64,000 bases of DNA from Lantana camara (taxonomy: Eukaryota > Streptophyta > Magnoliopsida > Lamiales > Verbenaceae), in the NCBI GenBank assembly GCA_037501455.1, contig CM074855.1:26623001-26687000 (forward strand), written 5' to 3'. Shown in pieces: positions 10,145-22,452 of this stretch. The notes below the pieces were generated by a model. That model was not told the origin of the DNA and made no database searches. It was given only the letters and a program-made list of their open reading frames with translations. Each line of letters opens with the position of its first letter. Within the stretch, counting starts at the first letter, position 1. Position numbers and translations under genes: made by a program.

Positions 10145-12286
10145 CTTGCAACGTTCGTATTGTATCTTTGCTGCTTTATGAATTTTGATGAAAATTCTTG
10201 AATTTGAGTATATGTTGTATATTCATGGTTTTTGTTTGAAAAACGAAGTTGTCGGATCAAAACTGTTTCTTGAAAATTTTGCGAAAATTATTTTCTGATA
10301 AATCTGGTTTTAAACTGTTTGAATCTGGTTTGTTGAGAACTGTTTTAATTCGAAACGAAAATTGAAATTTATGAAATTACGAAACGAAATCGGGACGGAT
10401 TGCAAGCGCACGGCCTAGCGCGATCAGTGCATGGCCGTCCCGCCATGTATGCGAGCCGCGCGGCCGGACCGGCCAGGCAAGCCAGGGCCACCCACGCTAC
10501 GGCGCGCACAGCGCCTAGGCGCGCCTAGCACGACCCTCCGCCTCGTCCCAGCCTCGCCCGGAACCGCCTAGCATTGCCCGCCAGCAGCTCGCCGGCCTGC
10601 ACGCAGCCGTGCGGGGATGCCAGGGCCGTTCCGGAACCCTGTTTTCGTTTCGTGTTTTTGGTTTCGATAAAATCCTGTTTTTTTAAAATCTGATTTTATT
10701 TTAAAATTTGATTTTATTTTAAAATTTGATTTTAATTTTAAAATTAATTTTGTTTGAAATAATTATAAAATTTTGGATTTTAGTGAATTAAAGTCAAGTT
10801 CTTATTTTTCGAGAAAATAATAAATATCACTTTGAATGATATTTCAGACAAAAATTTAATTTTGAATTAATTGTTGTTTTGTCTAGATCCGGTGATTCGA
10901 TTTTGTGTAAATTCTTGAATAATGAACTATATTCAAATTACTTAAGTTAGTTGTAACTTGAAGTCAAGGGAATTTTAAATTTAATTGGTAAATTTAAATT
11001 CAAGCGGGAGCATGCTAGTTTAGGTGATCATTGGTTAGCCTTATGTATGGTTTTAAATTCTGCACATGGATGATTTCAATTGGGGTCGGAGCCCCATTGT
11101 CGCGCATTTTCAATTGGGGTTGGAGCCCTACTTATGTGCGTACCGTTATGTGTTTATTATGTGGCTTCCCTTATTATTGTTTTTGGGCCGGGGTATACCT
11201 CGTGTACTTGTCTATGGTCAATATGAAAATTGAGCCATATTACTTTATGTAAAGAGAGTAGAAATTAGGAAGTGAGGTTTTTATTTTCATTTTGGAGACA
11301 AGCACCCATGGAATAAGAAGGATTCACATGAAACACTTGAAGAACAGTGGCCATAAGAAGACCCCTCAAAATGTTTAGGAGGGTTTCTATTAGATGTAAT
11401 AGATAGAGCATTTTTCCATTCAATACTGTACCCCTATGTGATATGAATTGTCTTATGTGGCATGAATGTTAGAACTAATGATTATGGAGTGGCTCCCATA
11501 ATTGCATATAAGATAGGATACCCATGATTATCACATAATTAGTATCATGCTAGGACATGTTATCTGCTAATTGCCTCTGTGATGCACTTTATGTGAAACT
11601 GCATTAAACAAGACAATTAAAATTTGGATAACATTATATGTTGGTGAGGTCATTCGAAAATCCCATTTAACGATTGAGTAAAATTCGAATATATAGGTAT
11701 TTTATCACGGTAATAAAATCCCTAGCATTCCATCAATAGGATTTAGGACTTAATAAAGTGAAACTAATTGCTGTCTCACGAGTCGTGGGGTAATTAGTGT
11801 AGCTTATTAACTCTTAGTTTCCTAATTAATTATTTTAAACAATTAATATTTCTTTACCATTTTAGAATGGGCGATGTCTCACGAGTCGTGGGTCGTTCCG
11901 GACTAAGTTTGCTTGAGATCTTATGATTGATGGGTCCTACTCAACACTAAAGTAGATATGGATGTCTTACGAGTCGCGGGTCCATGATTAAAAGATTAGT
12001 GATGCAAAAATATTACTAGGAATTCCATGGAGATGGAATTGGCAATTCGTACCTACCTAAAGATTCTTAGACCTTTGGATGTCTCACGAGTCGTGGGTCC
12101 AAAACTAAGAATGCTTAGGATCCTAGTACCCATTGAGAAAATAGTTTCTTCTAAAGTCATTGGGATTTCTAGACTATCTAAAAACAGTGGGAAAACATAT
12201 TTCTAAAGACCTTGAAAATATGTAATCGTTATTATTCAGCATGCTCATGTTTTCTTTGTTTTTCCATTTAGGTTGTAGTTATGTGA
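10145..12286 (+). other. Copia B untranslated leader: CG-rich island and four CACGAGTCGTG repeats
   Basis: About 2.1 kb between the primer site and gag without a convincing ORF. A strongly CG-rich island (about 10395-10640, with GCGCGGCCGG, GGCGCGCC and similar words) sits in otherwise AT-rich DNA. Near the gag end GATGTCTCACGAGTCGTGGGT occurs four times (11773, 11872, 11961, 12078) at 89-117-bp spacing; each has an odd-centred palindrome CACGA-G-TCGTG. The island and repeats may be RNA-structure or packaging signals. That is inference. Confidence 0.65.
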
Positions 12287-13138
12287 TTCTCTACAATTGA
12301 AATCGCAACCAAAAACCCTTTGGTATCCATCCTTGAATCAAACAAGTTGACGGGGCCCAATTACTCTGATTGGCTTCGAAATCTAAACATAGTTTTAGAT
12401 TCTGAAAAGAGAAGATATGTTCTCTTCGAGGGAGAGCCTGTCACTGAAGGCGAAGCTCCGAATCGGGCCGAAAGAGAAGCGATTACGAAATGGTCTGAAG
12501 ACAATCTTCAAGCCCGTTGCCTCATGTTGGCCACCAAGTCTCCGGATATGCAAAGGCAACATGAGTCTATGGATAACGCTTGGGAGATTTATGACCATCT
12601 CGAGCAATTGTACCGCCTCAAAGAGCGTGTTCTAAGGTACAACACCTCTAAGGAGCTCTTTCATCTTAGAATGAAAGAAGGTACAAGTGTCCATGAGCAC
12701 AGTCTCAAGTTTCTTGCTTTGAACGAGAAACTGACCTCCATGGAAATGCCACTGAGTGAAGAACTCGCTGTGGACTTGTTGCTCGCATCGCTTCCACCAT
12801 CATTCAATCCTTTCGTGTTAAACTTCAACATGAATCATCCTCATGCTACTATAGCTGAGTTGATTAGTCAGCTTGTGACTACTAAAGACACGATCAAGAA
12901 GGATCGCAAAGTAATGATGGTCACCCCCTCTTCTGGGCCTTCTAAAGGCAAAGGGAAGAAAGTTACCAAGAAGAAGGGATCTCTTAAACCCGAAGGAGGC
13001 GTTAAAAAGTGAAAGACCAGGAAGAGAAAGGTTCGGAGAGAGGACGTTTAACATCATTGTGGCAAGAAAGGGCATTGGAAGAGGAACTGCCAAGAGTATA
13101 AGGATACTCTAAAGAAAGGTGCGTTTATTGTTGAAGTA
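12287..13138 (+). pseudogene. Copia B gag with degenerate CCHC zinc knuckle
   Basis: The open frame runs 12287-13012 and contains SNKLTGPNYSDWLRNLNIVL, a copia Gag N-terminal motif, and a UBN2-like capsid region ending in LVTTKDTIKKDR. No ATG opens the frame: the usual start would lie near 12287, and the first triplet of the matching stretch at 12320 is TTG. After a stop at 13010-13012 the same frame reads on to the zinc knuckle; a TAA sits where its first Cys should be (then HHCGKKGHWKRNCQ). The protein is therefore truncated before RNA binding. Confidence 0.85.
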
Positions 13139-14255
13139 AATCTATCTATTGATTTTAATTCTTGATACCGACTGTGGAGCTCATATCTGTAATGATGTAC
13201 AGATGCTAAATGAGGTCCGGCAGCTTGAAGAAGGAGAATGCATCTTGAAGGTTGGGAATGGATCAAACGTTCAAGCCCAAGCCATTGGGACGTGTAGACT
13301 AGATTTAGGTGTCTTTACTTTAGTTTTGAACAAAGTCCTTTATGTACCTTCTATTATTCGTAATATCATTTCCATTCCAATACTTGATTGTGAAGGTTAT
13401 GAGACTTTTTCTAGAAATGGAAACTTTTATCTTAAGAAGAATAAAACTTCCGTTTTACTTGGTACATTATCTAATAGACTTTATACAACTAAAGACACTA
13501 ATATTCTGAATATACAACAATTAAACAAACTCAAAAAAGATGACAAGATCTCGGCTTCTTTATGGCACACACATTTAGGGCATATTTCTAAAGATATGAT
13601 TGCTAAGTTAACTAAGTTAGGATCATTCTATGATAATGAACTTAAAGAGTTAACTCACTGTGAATCATGTCTTAAAGGAAAGATGTCCAAAACTCCCTTT
13701 AATGGTAAAGTGGAACGTGTCACTAAAGTATTGGATTTAATCCATACTGATGTTTGTGGACCACTTAGTGTAAGTATGAGAAACAATCATCAGTATTTCA
13801 TAACCTTCATAGACGACTTTAGTCGTTTTGGTTATGTGTACTTAATGAAGTATAAATACGAAGCCTTTGAGAAATTCTTGGAATTTCAGAAGGAGGTTGA
13901 GAACCAAACTGGTCACAAGATTAAGACACTTCGATCCGATCGAGGTGGCGAGTATCTAAGTGACGAATTTCTTAGTCATCTCAGAGATAATGGAATTATC
14001 TCTCAGTGGACTCCTCCGGGAACTCCTCAATTGAATGGAGTTTCGGAGAGAAGGAACATAACCTTACATGATATGGTTCGTTCCATGATGAGTTTTACTG
14101 AATTGCCACCTTCATTCTGGGGTTATGCCTTAGAATCAGCAATTAAGATTCTGAATCTTGTTCCCTCCAAATCTGTACCCAAAACCCCATTTGAAATGTG
14201 GTTTGGCAAAATCCCTAATTATTCTTATTTAAGAATTTGAGGTTGTCCTGCTTAC
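13139..14255 (+). pseudogene. Copia B protease and integrase
   Basis: The frame 13149-14240 (first codon TTG, so not a true start) reads an aspartic protease stretch LDTDCGAHIC, in which the family's D-T/S-G catalytic triad reads D-T-D. GAG-pre-integrase and the HHCC zinc region follow (WHTHLGH...CESCLKGK), then the integrase core with the first two acidic positions in HTDVCGPL and RSDRGGEY-type contexts and the third near GVSERRN. A TGA at 14238-14240 replaces an expected Trp in the conserved block before GCPAYV. Protease change plus stop make it inactive. Confidence 0.88.
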
Positions 14256-15278
14256 GTGAAGAGGATAGTGGGAGAGAAGCTTGAAGCTAGATCAAGCTTA
14301 TGCAACTTCGTAGGACATCCTAAAGAGTCAATAGGATATTATTTCTACGATCCTCTTGAACAAAAGGTCTTTGTGTCAAGAAATGCTACTTTTCTTGAGG
14401 ACTCGTTCCTTAAAGAAAAGAAAGGTAAGATCGCAGAACTCGAAGAGGTTCGAGACCAAGTTCCCACGCCAAGTTTGGAGACTAACGTCCCTCAACCAAT
14501 CGTAGAGAGTGATACACGCGAAAATCCACCTCTAGTAAGACGTTCTGAATGTATTCCTAGACAACCAGAGAGATGGAATGGTTTTCTCCACCAAACATCT
14601 CAAGTGGATAATGATCCATTAACTTATGAGGAGGCACTGTTAGATTCGAACTCTGAACAGTGGAAAGAAGCAATGAAATCCGAAATGGATTCCATGTACT
14701 CTAACCAAGTTTGGACCTTGGTTGATCCACCTGATGGGATCAGGCCCATAGGGTGTAAATGGATATATAAGCACATGCTTGGAGTAGATGGAAGCGTGGT
14801 AAACTTTAAAGCAAGATTAGTTGCTAAAGGTTTCACTCAAAGACCACATGTAGACTTTGATGAAACCTTCTCCCCGGTTGCAATGCAAAAATCCATTAGG
14901 ATATTGCTTGCCATTGCTGCATATTATGACTATGAGATATGACAAATGGATGTGAAAACTGCCTTTCTCAATGGAGACATTGACAAAGATATTTACATGG
15001 AGCAACCCATGATTTTCACATTCAGTGGGAGCGAACAAAAGGTTTGTAAGCTCCAACGCTCAATCTACGGATTGAAACAAACGTCACGGAATTGGAACAT
15101 TCGATTTGATGAAGCAGTCAAATCGTTTGGTTTTATTCAAATTCCGAATGAGTCTTGCATGTATAAGAAAGAATTGGAAACCTCGGTTCAATTTTTGATA
15201 CTTTATGTAGATGACATCCTTCTCATTGGGAATGCGAAGGATGACATGAAAGTAACAAAGTCTTGGTTATCGAACTAG
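14256..15278 (+). pseudogene. Copia B reverse transcriptase, N-terminal and catalytic part
   Basis: The sequence continues from integrase (LEARSSLCNFVGHP) into RT: WKEAMKSEMDSM, GCKWIYKHML, ARLVAKGFTQ, then a TGA at 14940-14942 in place of the Trp before QMDVKTAFLNG. The second frame, 14946-15278, holds SIYGLKQTSRNWN and the intact catalytic LYVDDILLIG. At about 15279 the gene runs into foreign DNA. RT would copy the element RNA; here it is split by a stop and an insertion. Confidence 0.9.
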
Positions 15279-15867
15279 AGTCAGAAGGAGAAATCACCAA
15301 GATCATAAATATAAGTCCTACATGGTATTCCTCCATTTCTTTCTCATATTGGCTCAGCCTCTTGAGCAAATTATCCAGTTCAAGAGCTACTTTTTCCTGG
15401 TACGGATCATGTTTCAACTTCCCTTGATCAACGAGACTCTTATAATGTGCAAGTGGCCCTGTAAAGAAAAGGAGAATCACAATTCAAAGCAAAAACTACG
15501 GAGGGGTTCTTCTAACATTGTGTTTGCCTGCATAAAAAATTGGGCCTAGGGTAGGATTTGGTTAAATTTTCATAAGATGGGAAGCATCTGACTTCTAATT
15601 TGAGCCACAAATCTGTGTTGCTTAACTCTATCAAGAGGTTTTATAGCATCAAGGTATAGTTGTCTTCTTTTCCAATACTATTAAATTTCTGTTTGTGTAA
15701 ATTCTTCGGCATTTTTCATCCAATGCTACTTCATTCTGCAGGAATCGAATAAAGATTCACAAATTCTCAGAAACTATGATAAGATGCAACTTTCTCCACC
15801 AACAAAACATTCAAAATTGAAGCTTGATCAACAAACCAACCAAAAAGTATTCCTCCATTTCTTTCTC
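15279..15867 (-). pseudogene. Captured host gene fragment: exon and flanking introns resembling plant AFG1-like ATPase, inside copia B RT
   Basis: On the minus strand 15458-15322 looks like one exon: acceptor CTTTACAG, then coding GPLAHYKSLVDQGKLKHDPY and KRLSQYEKEMEEYH, then a GT donor (ATGTAGG). These peptides resemble the N-terminal region of plant AFG1-like (mitochondrial, Lace1-type) P-loop ATPases from memory; no nucleotide-binding motif is included. The 320 bp to the right look like intron. The first 21 bases of the repeated motif (15325-15345, inside the exon) occur again in direct orientation at 15847-15867, the right-hand junction with RT. There is no TSD or poly(A). Identity is moderate-confidence; the exon-like architecture is directly visible. 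Confidence 0.62.
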
Positions 15868-16762
15868 GGGATAAAGGATCTTGGTGATGCATCCTACATT
15901 CTCGGGATAAAGATATATCGGGATAAATCTAGGAGATTGTTAGGATTGTCACAGTCGGTTTACATAGACAAATACTAAAGAGGTTTAGTATGGAAGAATC
16001 CAAATGTGAAAAACTTTCAACGGGCCAAGGAACAGTTCTTTCGAAGAAGCTGTGTCCCAAGACCGAACTTGAAAACTCCAGGATGTCCAAAATTCCTTAT
16101 GCATCAGCTATAGGAAGCATAATGTATGCGATGATATGTAGTCGACCGGATGTGGCTGATGCACTTAGCGTGACTAGCCGATTCCAATCTGACCCTGGTG
16201 AAGGTCACTGGACTGCTGTAAAGAACATCCTTAAGTACTTACGAAGAACTAAGGATTTGTTCTTGGTTTACGGAGGCCAGCAAGATCTTGTTATTAGAGG
16301 ATACTGTGATGCAAGCTTTGCATCAGACATGGATGACTTTAAATCCATGCCAGGATACATATTCTGCCTGAACAGCGGAGTAGTGAGCTGGAAAAGTTCC
16401 AAGCAAGCGACCACTGCAGATTCGACCACTCAGGCCGAATACTTAGCTACAAACGACGCAACTAAGGAAGGTGTTTGGGTAAGAAACTTCATCCACGAGC
16501 TGGGTGTAGTTCCTAGCATTAAAGACCCCGTTACAGTGTTTTGTGACAACACCGGGGTGGTTTCTCAAGCAAGAGAACCAAGATCTCACCAAATGACCAA
16601 GCACATTTTGAGGAAGTATCACTTAATCCGTGATATCTGCAAATTGAAAGAGTCACATCGACAGAGAACATGGCAGATCCACTTACAAAAACCCATACTC
16701 AACAGGCTTACGAAGGCCATCTTCAGAAGATGGGTCTTAGATTAGCACCTGAGTGGCTTTGA
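15868..16762 (+). pseudogene. Copia B RT C-terminus and RNase H
   Basis: The RT frame resumes after the insertion with KDLGDASYILGIKIYRD. A stop at 15976-15978 is followed by the connection and RNase H: SRPDVADALS, GYCDASFASD, ADSTTQAEYLA, FCDNTGVV. The end of the main frame drifts at about 16670. The expected tail ADPLTKTHTQQAYEGHL is readable in another frame to TGA at 16760-16762, two bases before the polypurine tract. It would remove RNA from the RNA/DNA hybrid; stops and frameshift disable it. Confidence 0.88.
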
Positions 16763-16778
16763 CGGGCAGGTGGGAGAT
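16763..16778 (+). other. Copia B polypurine tract
   Basis: GGGCAGGTGGGAGAT directly before the 3' LTR start (TGTTGGGAAGAG, 16779) is the plus-strand primer site and sets the LTR boundary. Confidence 0.8.
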
Positions 16779-17853
16779 TGTTGGGAAGAGTGCCCTTAAA
16801 GCAGATGTTTTCTTTACTATTTCCTTTGAAATCACAAACAGTCTTTGAATAATAAACGAGTTGATTTTGTTCATAGGCAATCACTTCTTTATGTGCTTAT
16901 TTATGTCTGTTTGGCTTAACTGTGTTTTGCATGTATTGAACTCCCTAATCCGATGAGGCCGTTAAGAACTTTGTCGTTATGGGAACGACACTTGAAACAA
17001 GTTCTTAACTCCATAGGAGAGGATTCAAAACTTCTCCAAGTCAATGAGTCCGACAGACAGTGGGAGTGTCGACCTTGACTTTGCTGAGACTTGCTTATGT
17101 GTTTCTGTTCTTTTGAAGGATCACTCAGTTTCATGGAGTGATAAGTGCATACGTTGATGTGTTCATAATACATAAGGGTGATTGTTACAAGAACTTCATC
17201 ACTAAGATGTCCCACATGAGAACATTCCTAAATGGGAAAGGAAGTTTCCTGAAACTTCCAGATTAGGAAAATATCTCATAGGTCAATGACGTGATTCATT
17301 AATCCTTAGACTTAAGATTCTGTAATGTCTCATATGAGCTAACTCTGTAATCTTTGATATAGGCTCAAAAGGGTGTCGCCATATAGACACCTGAACTACG
17401 ACCTATGTTGGGATTACACAAGTGGTATATGGAGAATTAGTAGAATCAACAAAGGACCTACACTTGTTAAGAACAAGAATGATCTCTTACTGATTGAGTT
17501 CTTCGTAGTCCATTAGACATTGAACCTTTGGCCAAGGTGGATAAAGATCAAGACATCTAGAAAATTGGGTTTTCTAGGATTGAGATCGAAATGGATATGA
17601 AACGAACTTAACTTTAAAGATCAAGAATATTTGGGCTCTAAGAATATTCCCAAGCCTTAGTTCTTGATTGAGAGATGGAGTTGTAGGAGGATCGTATTTC
17701 ACCGATTGGCATTGACTGAAAGGTTCTTCGATTCATTTCGTTATTCGGCTAGGGGTCACACACCCATTGCTAGATTATGGTAGTGTGATCTGTGAAGTGA
17801 TTAATTAATTGCTGTCACTGCTAATCGAATAATGAACCTAAAGGGTCACACAC
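16779..17853 (+). repeat. Copia B 3' LTR, first part, interrupted by Athila
   Basis: Homologous to 8230-9290 of the 5' LTR. It ends with the TSD CACAC (17849-17853). It keeps CTAATCGAATAATGAACCTAAAG (17821-17843), which the 5' LTR lacks but the solo LTR has, so the 5' LTR has lost this block. Confidence 0.92.
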
Positions 17854-19396
17854 TGATGGGTGTCGAAGCCACCAATAATAAAGTCCCGAATATCGCACAC
17901 AAATAAATTGTAATATAACGGTAAAGGGAGTCGAACCACAAGGATTGGATGAAATTATAACTTTTTATATGCCAAGAAAATAAAGTAACAAATTGGGGGG
18001 GGGGGGGGGTTTGAATTGAGCGAATTAAACCAAAGAATGAAATAAAACGGAACTAACTAGCTAAGTAAACTAAAAGAATGCAGAAAACACTTAACTAATT
18101 CAATATATGACAAAATAGTTGGAATTCTCCTACACATACATAAGACCGTGATCACTGACAGGGTAATTGAATCTGAAGTTAGGCTAGCTATAGTCGCCAA
18201 GTCCTCTCTGGCTCCCTCATTTCTTCTTACTGTTTATAACGACTAAAAGAAACTCCTAATAATCGTTTTCTAATTAACTAATAACCTTAGTAGAAACTCC
18301 TTTTAAGATGCAATTGGGCAATTGCATTACACCCTAAAGAAACACTAACCCTAACCGACTAGGTAGAAACTCCTACTTCGCCTAGTTAGACCGTCTATCC
18401 CACAACACGAAATCAGTCGAACTTAACGGCCTAGTGATTGTTTGCTACTTCGTTAATTATCCGGCTAGACTCCACCAAATAAGTTAACTAGCTATATGTG
18501 AATTGCCTATTCTAAGATTTGAGCTCTTAATATAATCAAAGAATAAGAACAAACACAATGTCGTAAAAATAGAGATAAAACGGATAACTTGATAAAATCA
18601 CCAATAAATTCGTCTCATACAACCCTAAACATGCTTTAGAAAATTCCAACTAAATAAACTTAGAAATTCATAATGTAATTGCAAACAAAGCTTGAAGGTG
18701 AAAACATAGTTTCAACGAAAAATAAAGAAAGAAGAAAACTAGAATAAACGTGAAGTCTTCTCTTGTCTTTTCCTCCCGTTGCTGTTGCGTTCCTCTCTTC
18801 TTTTTTCTGTGTATCCCGTTCTTCCCTCTCTTGCCGTCCAGTCCTCCGAATAAGTAGAGAAAAGCGGTATTGCATTCTTACTCCACTACTCCTCCACGTT
18901 CGTCCATCAATGAGGACAATAACTCCACTTTGTTCCCACGTTCTTCTGGAATTAGTGCCCTTCTCAAAAAAAACATCCAGAATAAATGATCCTTTGTCTC
19001 CATTATTTTACCAAAGCCTTCTTTTCCCAAGTAATCCCCCAAGCCCAAGTCTCCTTTTCAACATAAACTCTATTGGACCGAGACTCTAGCTGCCAATTTC
19101 CAAACTAATTTCAAACATGTGTATTGGGCCAACCAAGAACCACAAAGCCCAGCATTCTTCAACTTTTAAAACAATAAAATCCCCCTGGACATGTTTGATT
19201 GTGGAGCTCTTCAATTCCCTATTATTTCCATGCATAGCTCATCCTTCAAAAGGAACCGTGACAGCAACATTCTGCCTTAATTTGTCATTCCCTACATCAA
19301 GACACATGATCAATTAGCTGCACATGATTTAAAATAAATACAGGGAAAACTATAACCATATAAGCTCAATGATTAGGCAAAAATTACGACTTATCA
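17854..19396 (-). repeat. Athila-like 3' LTR
   Basis: A 1,543-bp copy. Adjacent on the inside is AATCCCCCCACACTTAGG (19397-19414), the polypurine tract in reverse (GTGGGGGGATT). A G homopolymer at about 17994-18010 differs in length from the other copy. The 18660-18875 frame occurs in both LTRs and is LTR sequence, not a gene. Confidence 0.94.
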
Positions 19397-21282
19397 AATC
19401 CCCCCACACTTAGGCAATGCTTGTCCTCAAGCATAAACTAGGATCAAAGATAAGAGAGAAATTCGACTTCATTCAATGAAAACACGAGGTGGGCAATGTA
19501 AACTAGGAATGAAGGCATAATCTAATCTTATACTTCAAAACATCAACCTTTTTCATTGAAATTCTCATGTAAGAAACCACAAGCCCGATCACAACTTAAA
19601 GCACATGCATAATTTACCCAAGTTGAATTATAAACCAATCAATAATAGAAATCATACTCTACTTATTAGATGGTCGGTATGCATAAAGAATGTCCAAATG
19701 AGGTGGTAGTTATGGGTAGTTCGGGTTATTTGCATTTAATCAACTGTAAGAACATTAAGCTTGAAAATGCTTGGAATTGTCATTAGCCGTTTTACGTGAA
19801 CACAAACATTTGTGATGAATGCCATCCGGTTACTAAGCCAATCACAACGCCAAGTGGTTTCACCATACTCTTAATTACCCGTGTTATTGTGAGTTTTCAC
19901 TTATTTGGCCAGGTAATCAGCGGAGTATTTATAATTCGCCTCACTCGTCAAGTTTGTTCGGGACCTTTTTACGCGAGCACAAACATTGGTGATGAATGTC
20001 ACCCGGTTACTCAGCCCCGTTCAGTTATTTTGACGGATTTTTGGCACTGCAGTCATTTCATTTCCTTTTTCAACTTAATCATACTCCCTAGTTCTACCTA
20101 AATGTCCCATAGTCAAATGGAAATTCATTATGCACACCAACTCAACTTCTAAGTTTCATACGTTCTACTCAAGAATGGTGTCAATTATGCACACAACAGT
20201 TAATGTTCAATTTATTTAAACCGGGCTTGCAAGTTTCAATGTATGAAAATATTTCACCAACAATTAGTTGATATCAAGGAATGTAAGATTTCAACCAAGC
20301 TCCATGTCCTTTCTAAAAGAATCCACCATTGCCTAAGTCGTGAAAATTCATCAAATATGAATCAAATTAGGTCATATCTTATCTCTTAATCATGCATGAA
20401 AGGTAGCACAACACTATTCACAGCCTTAAACATTTCAACACATGCAAAAAATCATGAAAAATGCAACAGCAGCAATGTCTCAAAACTATCAGCCCTTATC
20501 ATCCTTAAAAATACCCTAACTCATGCAAAAATTTTCTCATATGGCCCTAGGACAACCCCCCACACTTAAACACATGTTGTACTAAACATAAAGTAAGTCA
20601 AAAATGAAAAACAGAGGACTTCCCTGAACCCGGGGGGTGTGAGATGAGAGTCAGACCCGAAGAATTGTGACTATGATCACGGATAGCCTTCCTGTCAGTA
20701 GTATTTTGCCATTTGCTTCGATTTGTTTCTGATAGTTCTTGAACGGGATGGCGTGGATGGTGGTTTGTTTGGCCGGTGGACCTTTCTCTTTGCTATGGCT
20801 AATTGAGGGTTTGAAGCTCTTGCAATTGTGGAAGATTTTGGGGAATTGAAGGAATGAAGTGCTAGGTTTTTTTTTTTTTTTTTTGATGGGGCGGTTCGGA
20901 CTGTAAGTGGAGCGGCTCGCGGGTAGGGTGGCGGGTTGTTCTAGTTTGTGGGATAGGCTCCGTTTGGCAAAATATGGTTCATGACCCTTGTCTGTGACCT
21001 TAGACAAGTTGCCTCATAGTAGCAAAATGCCATTTTCGCCAGTTATAGCAATTGATCAACAATGTTTCTGCTATTGTACTTCCCCCACACTCACCCGATT
21101 ATGTCACCTGCACATTTGCCTGCAAAACACGAGAAGAGAAGAGATTACGTCGGGGCGAGAAAAACGAGAAAAGAAAGAAAACAAAAACAAAAGAAACTAA
21201 AGCAAAGGAAAAGAAATATGGGTTGCCTCCCATACAACGCCCTTGTTTAACGTCTTGGACTCGACGTGTCTTGATTTCGCAC
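19397..21282 (-). other. Athila-like element, 1.9-kb non-coding region between integrase and 3' LTR
   Basis: In Athila elements an envelope-like ORF may lie here; I find none. A 118-codon minus frame (21007-20651) has a Lys/Pro-rich stretch but no domain, signal peptide or transmembrane segment that I can recognise. A pair of direct repeats of about 50 bp (19790-19839 and 19967-20016, shared core AACATTNGTGATGAATG) lies 177 bp apart. Three purine-rich GTGTGGGGG-type tracts (minus strand) occur near 19400, 20560 and 21082; the first is next to the LTR. Confidence 0.6.
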
Positions 21283-22449
21283 TCAAGTGGCTAGAGGAGC
21301 CTCTAAGTTCATTCCGTCGATCGTGTACGAGACAAATCCCTCATAGTAGGGCTTCAACCTATGCCCGTTCACCTTGAACGTCTTTTCTGAATCGATTTCT
21401 CGAATCTCCACAGCTCCATGTGGAAACACTTTGCTTACCACGTACGGGCCCACCCATCTTGATCTCAACTTTCCAGCAAAGAGTCTCAGCTTTGACAAGT
21501 AGAGCAGCACCTTTTGTCCAACCATGAAATTCTTCCTTGATATTATCCCATCATGAAACGCCTTAGCCTTAGACTTATAGATTTTGGTGTTCTCATAGGC
21601 GTCATTACGAATTTCTTCCAGCTCTTGCAATTGAAGCTTGCGATGTATTCCAGTCTCTCCCATGTCTAAATTGCACTTTTTGATCGCCCAATAAGCCCGG
21701 TGCTCAAACTCAACCGGGAGATGGCAAGCTTTCCCAAACACTAACCTATATGGTGACATACCGATCGGGGTTTTGTAGGCTGTCCGGTAAGCCCAAAGAG
21801 CATCATCAAGTCTTGAACTCCAATCTTTACGGTTAGGACTAACCGTTTTCTCCAAAATGGACTTGATTTCCCTATTTCAGACTTCAGCTAGGCCATTTGT
21901 TTGTGGATGATAGGCAGTGGAAGTGCGATGGGTGACATGATATTTCTTGAAAAGTGCTTCGACCGTTCGGTTGCAAAAGTGTGTCCCTCGATCGCTGATT
22001 ATGGTTCGTGGAATGCCAAACCTAACAAAAATATTAGACCTAACAAAATTCACAACAACTTTAGAATCATTAGTCCGGGTAGCTTTTGCTTCCACCCACT
22101 TCGAAACATAATCAACGGCAAGAAGAATGTATAAATTACCATGAGACGAAGGAAAAGGACCCATAAAATCAATTCCCCACACATCAAATATTTCACAAAC
22201 AAGGATCGGATTAAGGGGCATTTGATTCCTAGCACCTATATTTCCCGTCTTTTGACAATTCACACAACTTTTGCAAAACAAGAATGCATCTTTGAAAAGC
22301 GTAGGCCAAAAGAAACCACTTTCCAACACTTTATTAGCTGTTCGTTTAGGACCAAAATGGCCACCACAGGCATAAGCATGACAAAACTCAAGTATGGATT
22401 TTATTTCATTTTCAGCCACACATCGCCTAATAATTTGATCGGTTCCCAT
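21283..22449 (-). pseudogene. Athila-like integrase (zinc finger, catalytic core, C-terminal domain)
   Basis: Minus-strand frame 22449-21877 carries the HHCC finger (H-ACGGH...CKSCVNCQ), the core with D in GIDFMGPF, D in ISDRGTHF and E expected near [13 protein letters not shown] at 21874-21876 interrupts just after LAEV. The same frame continues 21855-21283 with [19 protein letters not shown] and a C-terminal [16 protein letters not shown] domain, ending at TGA 21283-21285 or thereabouts. Except for the stop the protein is complete; it would insert the element into DNA. A second stop at 22450-22452 separates it from RNase H. Confidence 0.92.
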
Positions 22450-22452
22450 TTT

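Noticed and set aside
20651..21007. Envelope-like ORF of the Athila element
   Set aside because: No signal peptide, transmembrane segment or family resemblance; a short Lys/Pro-rich frame only.
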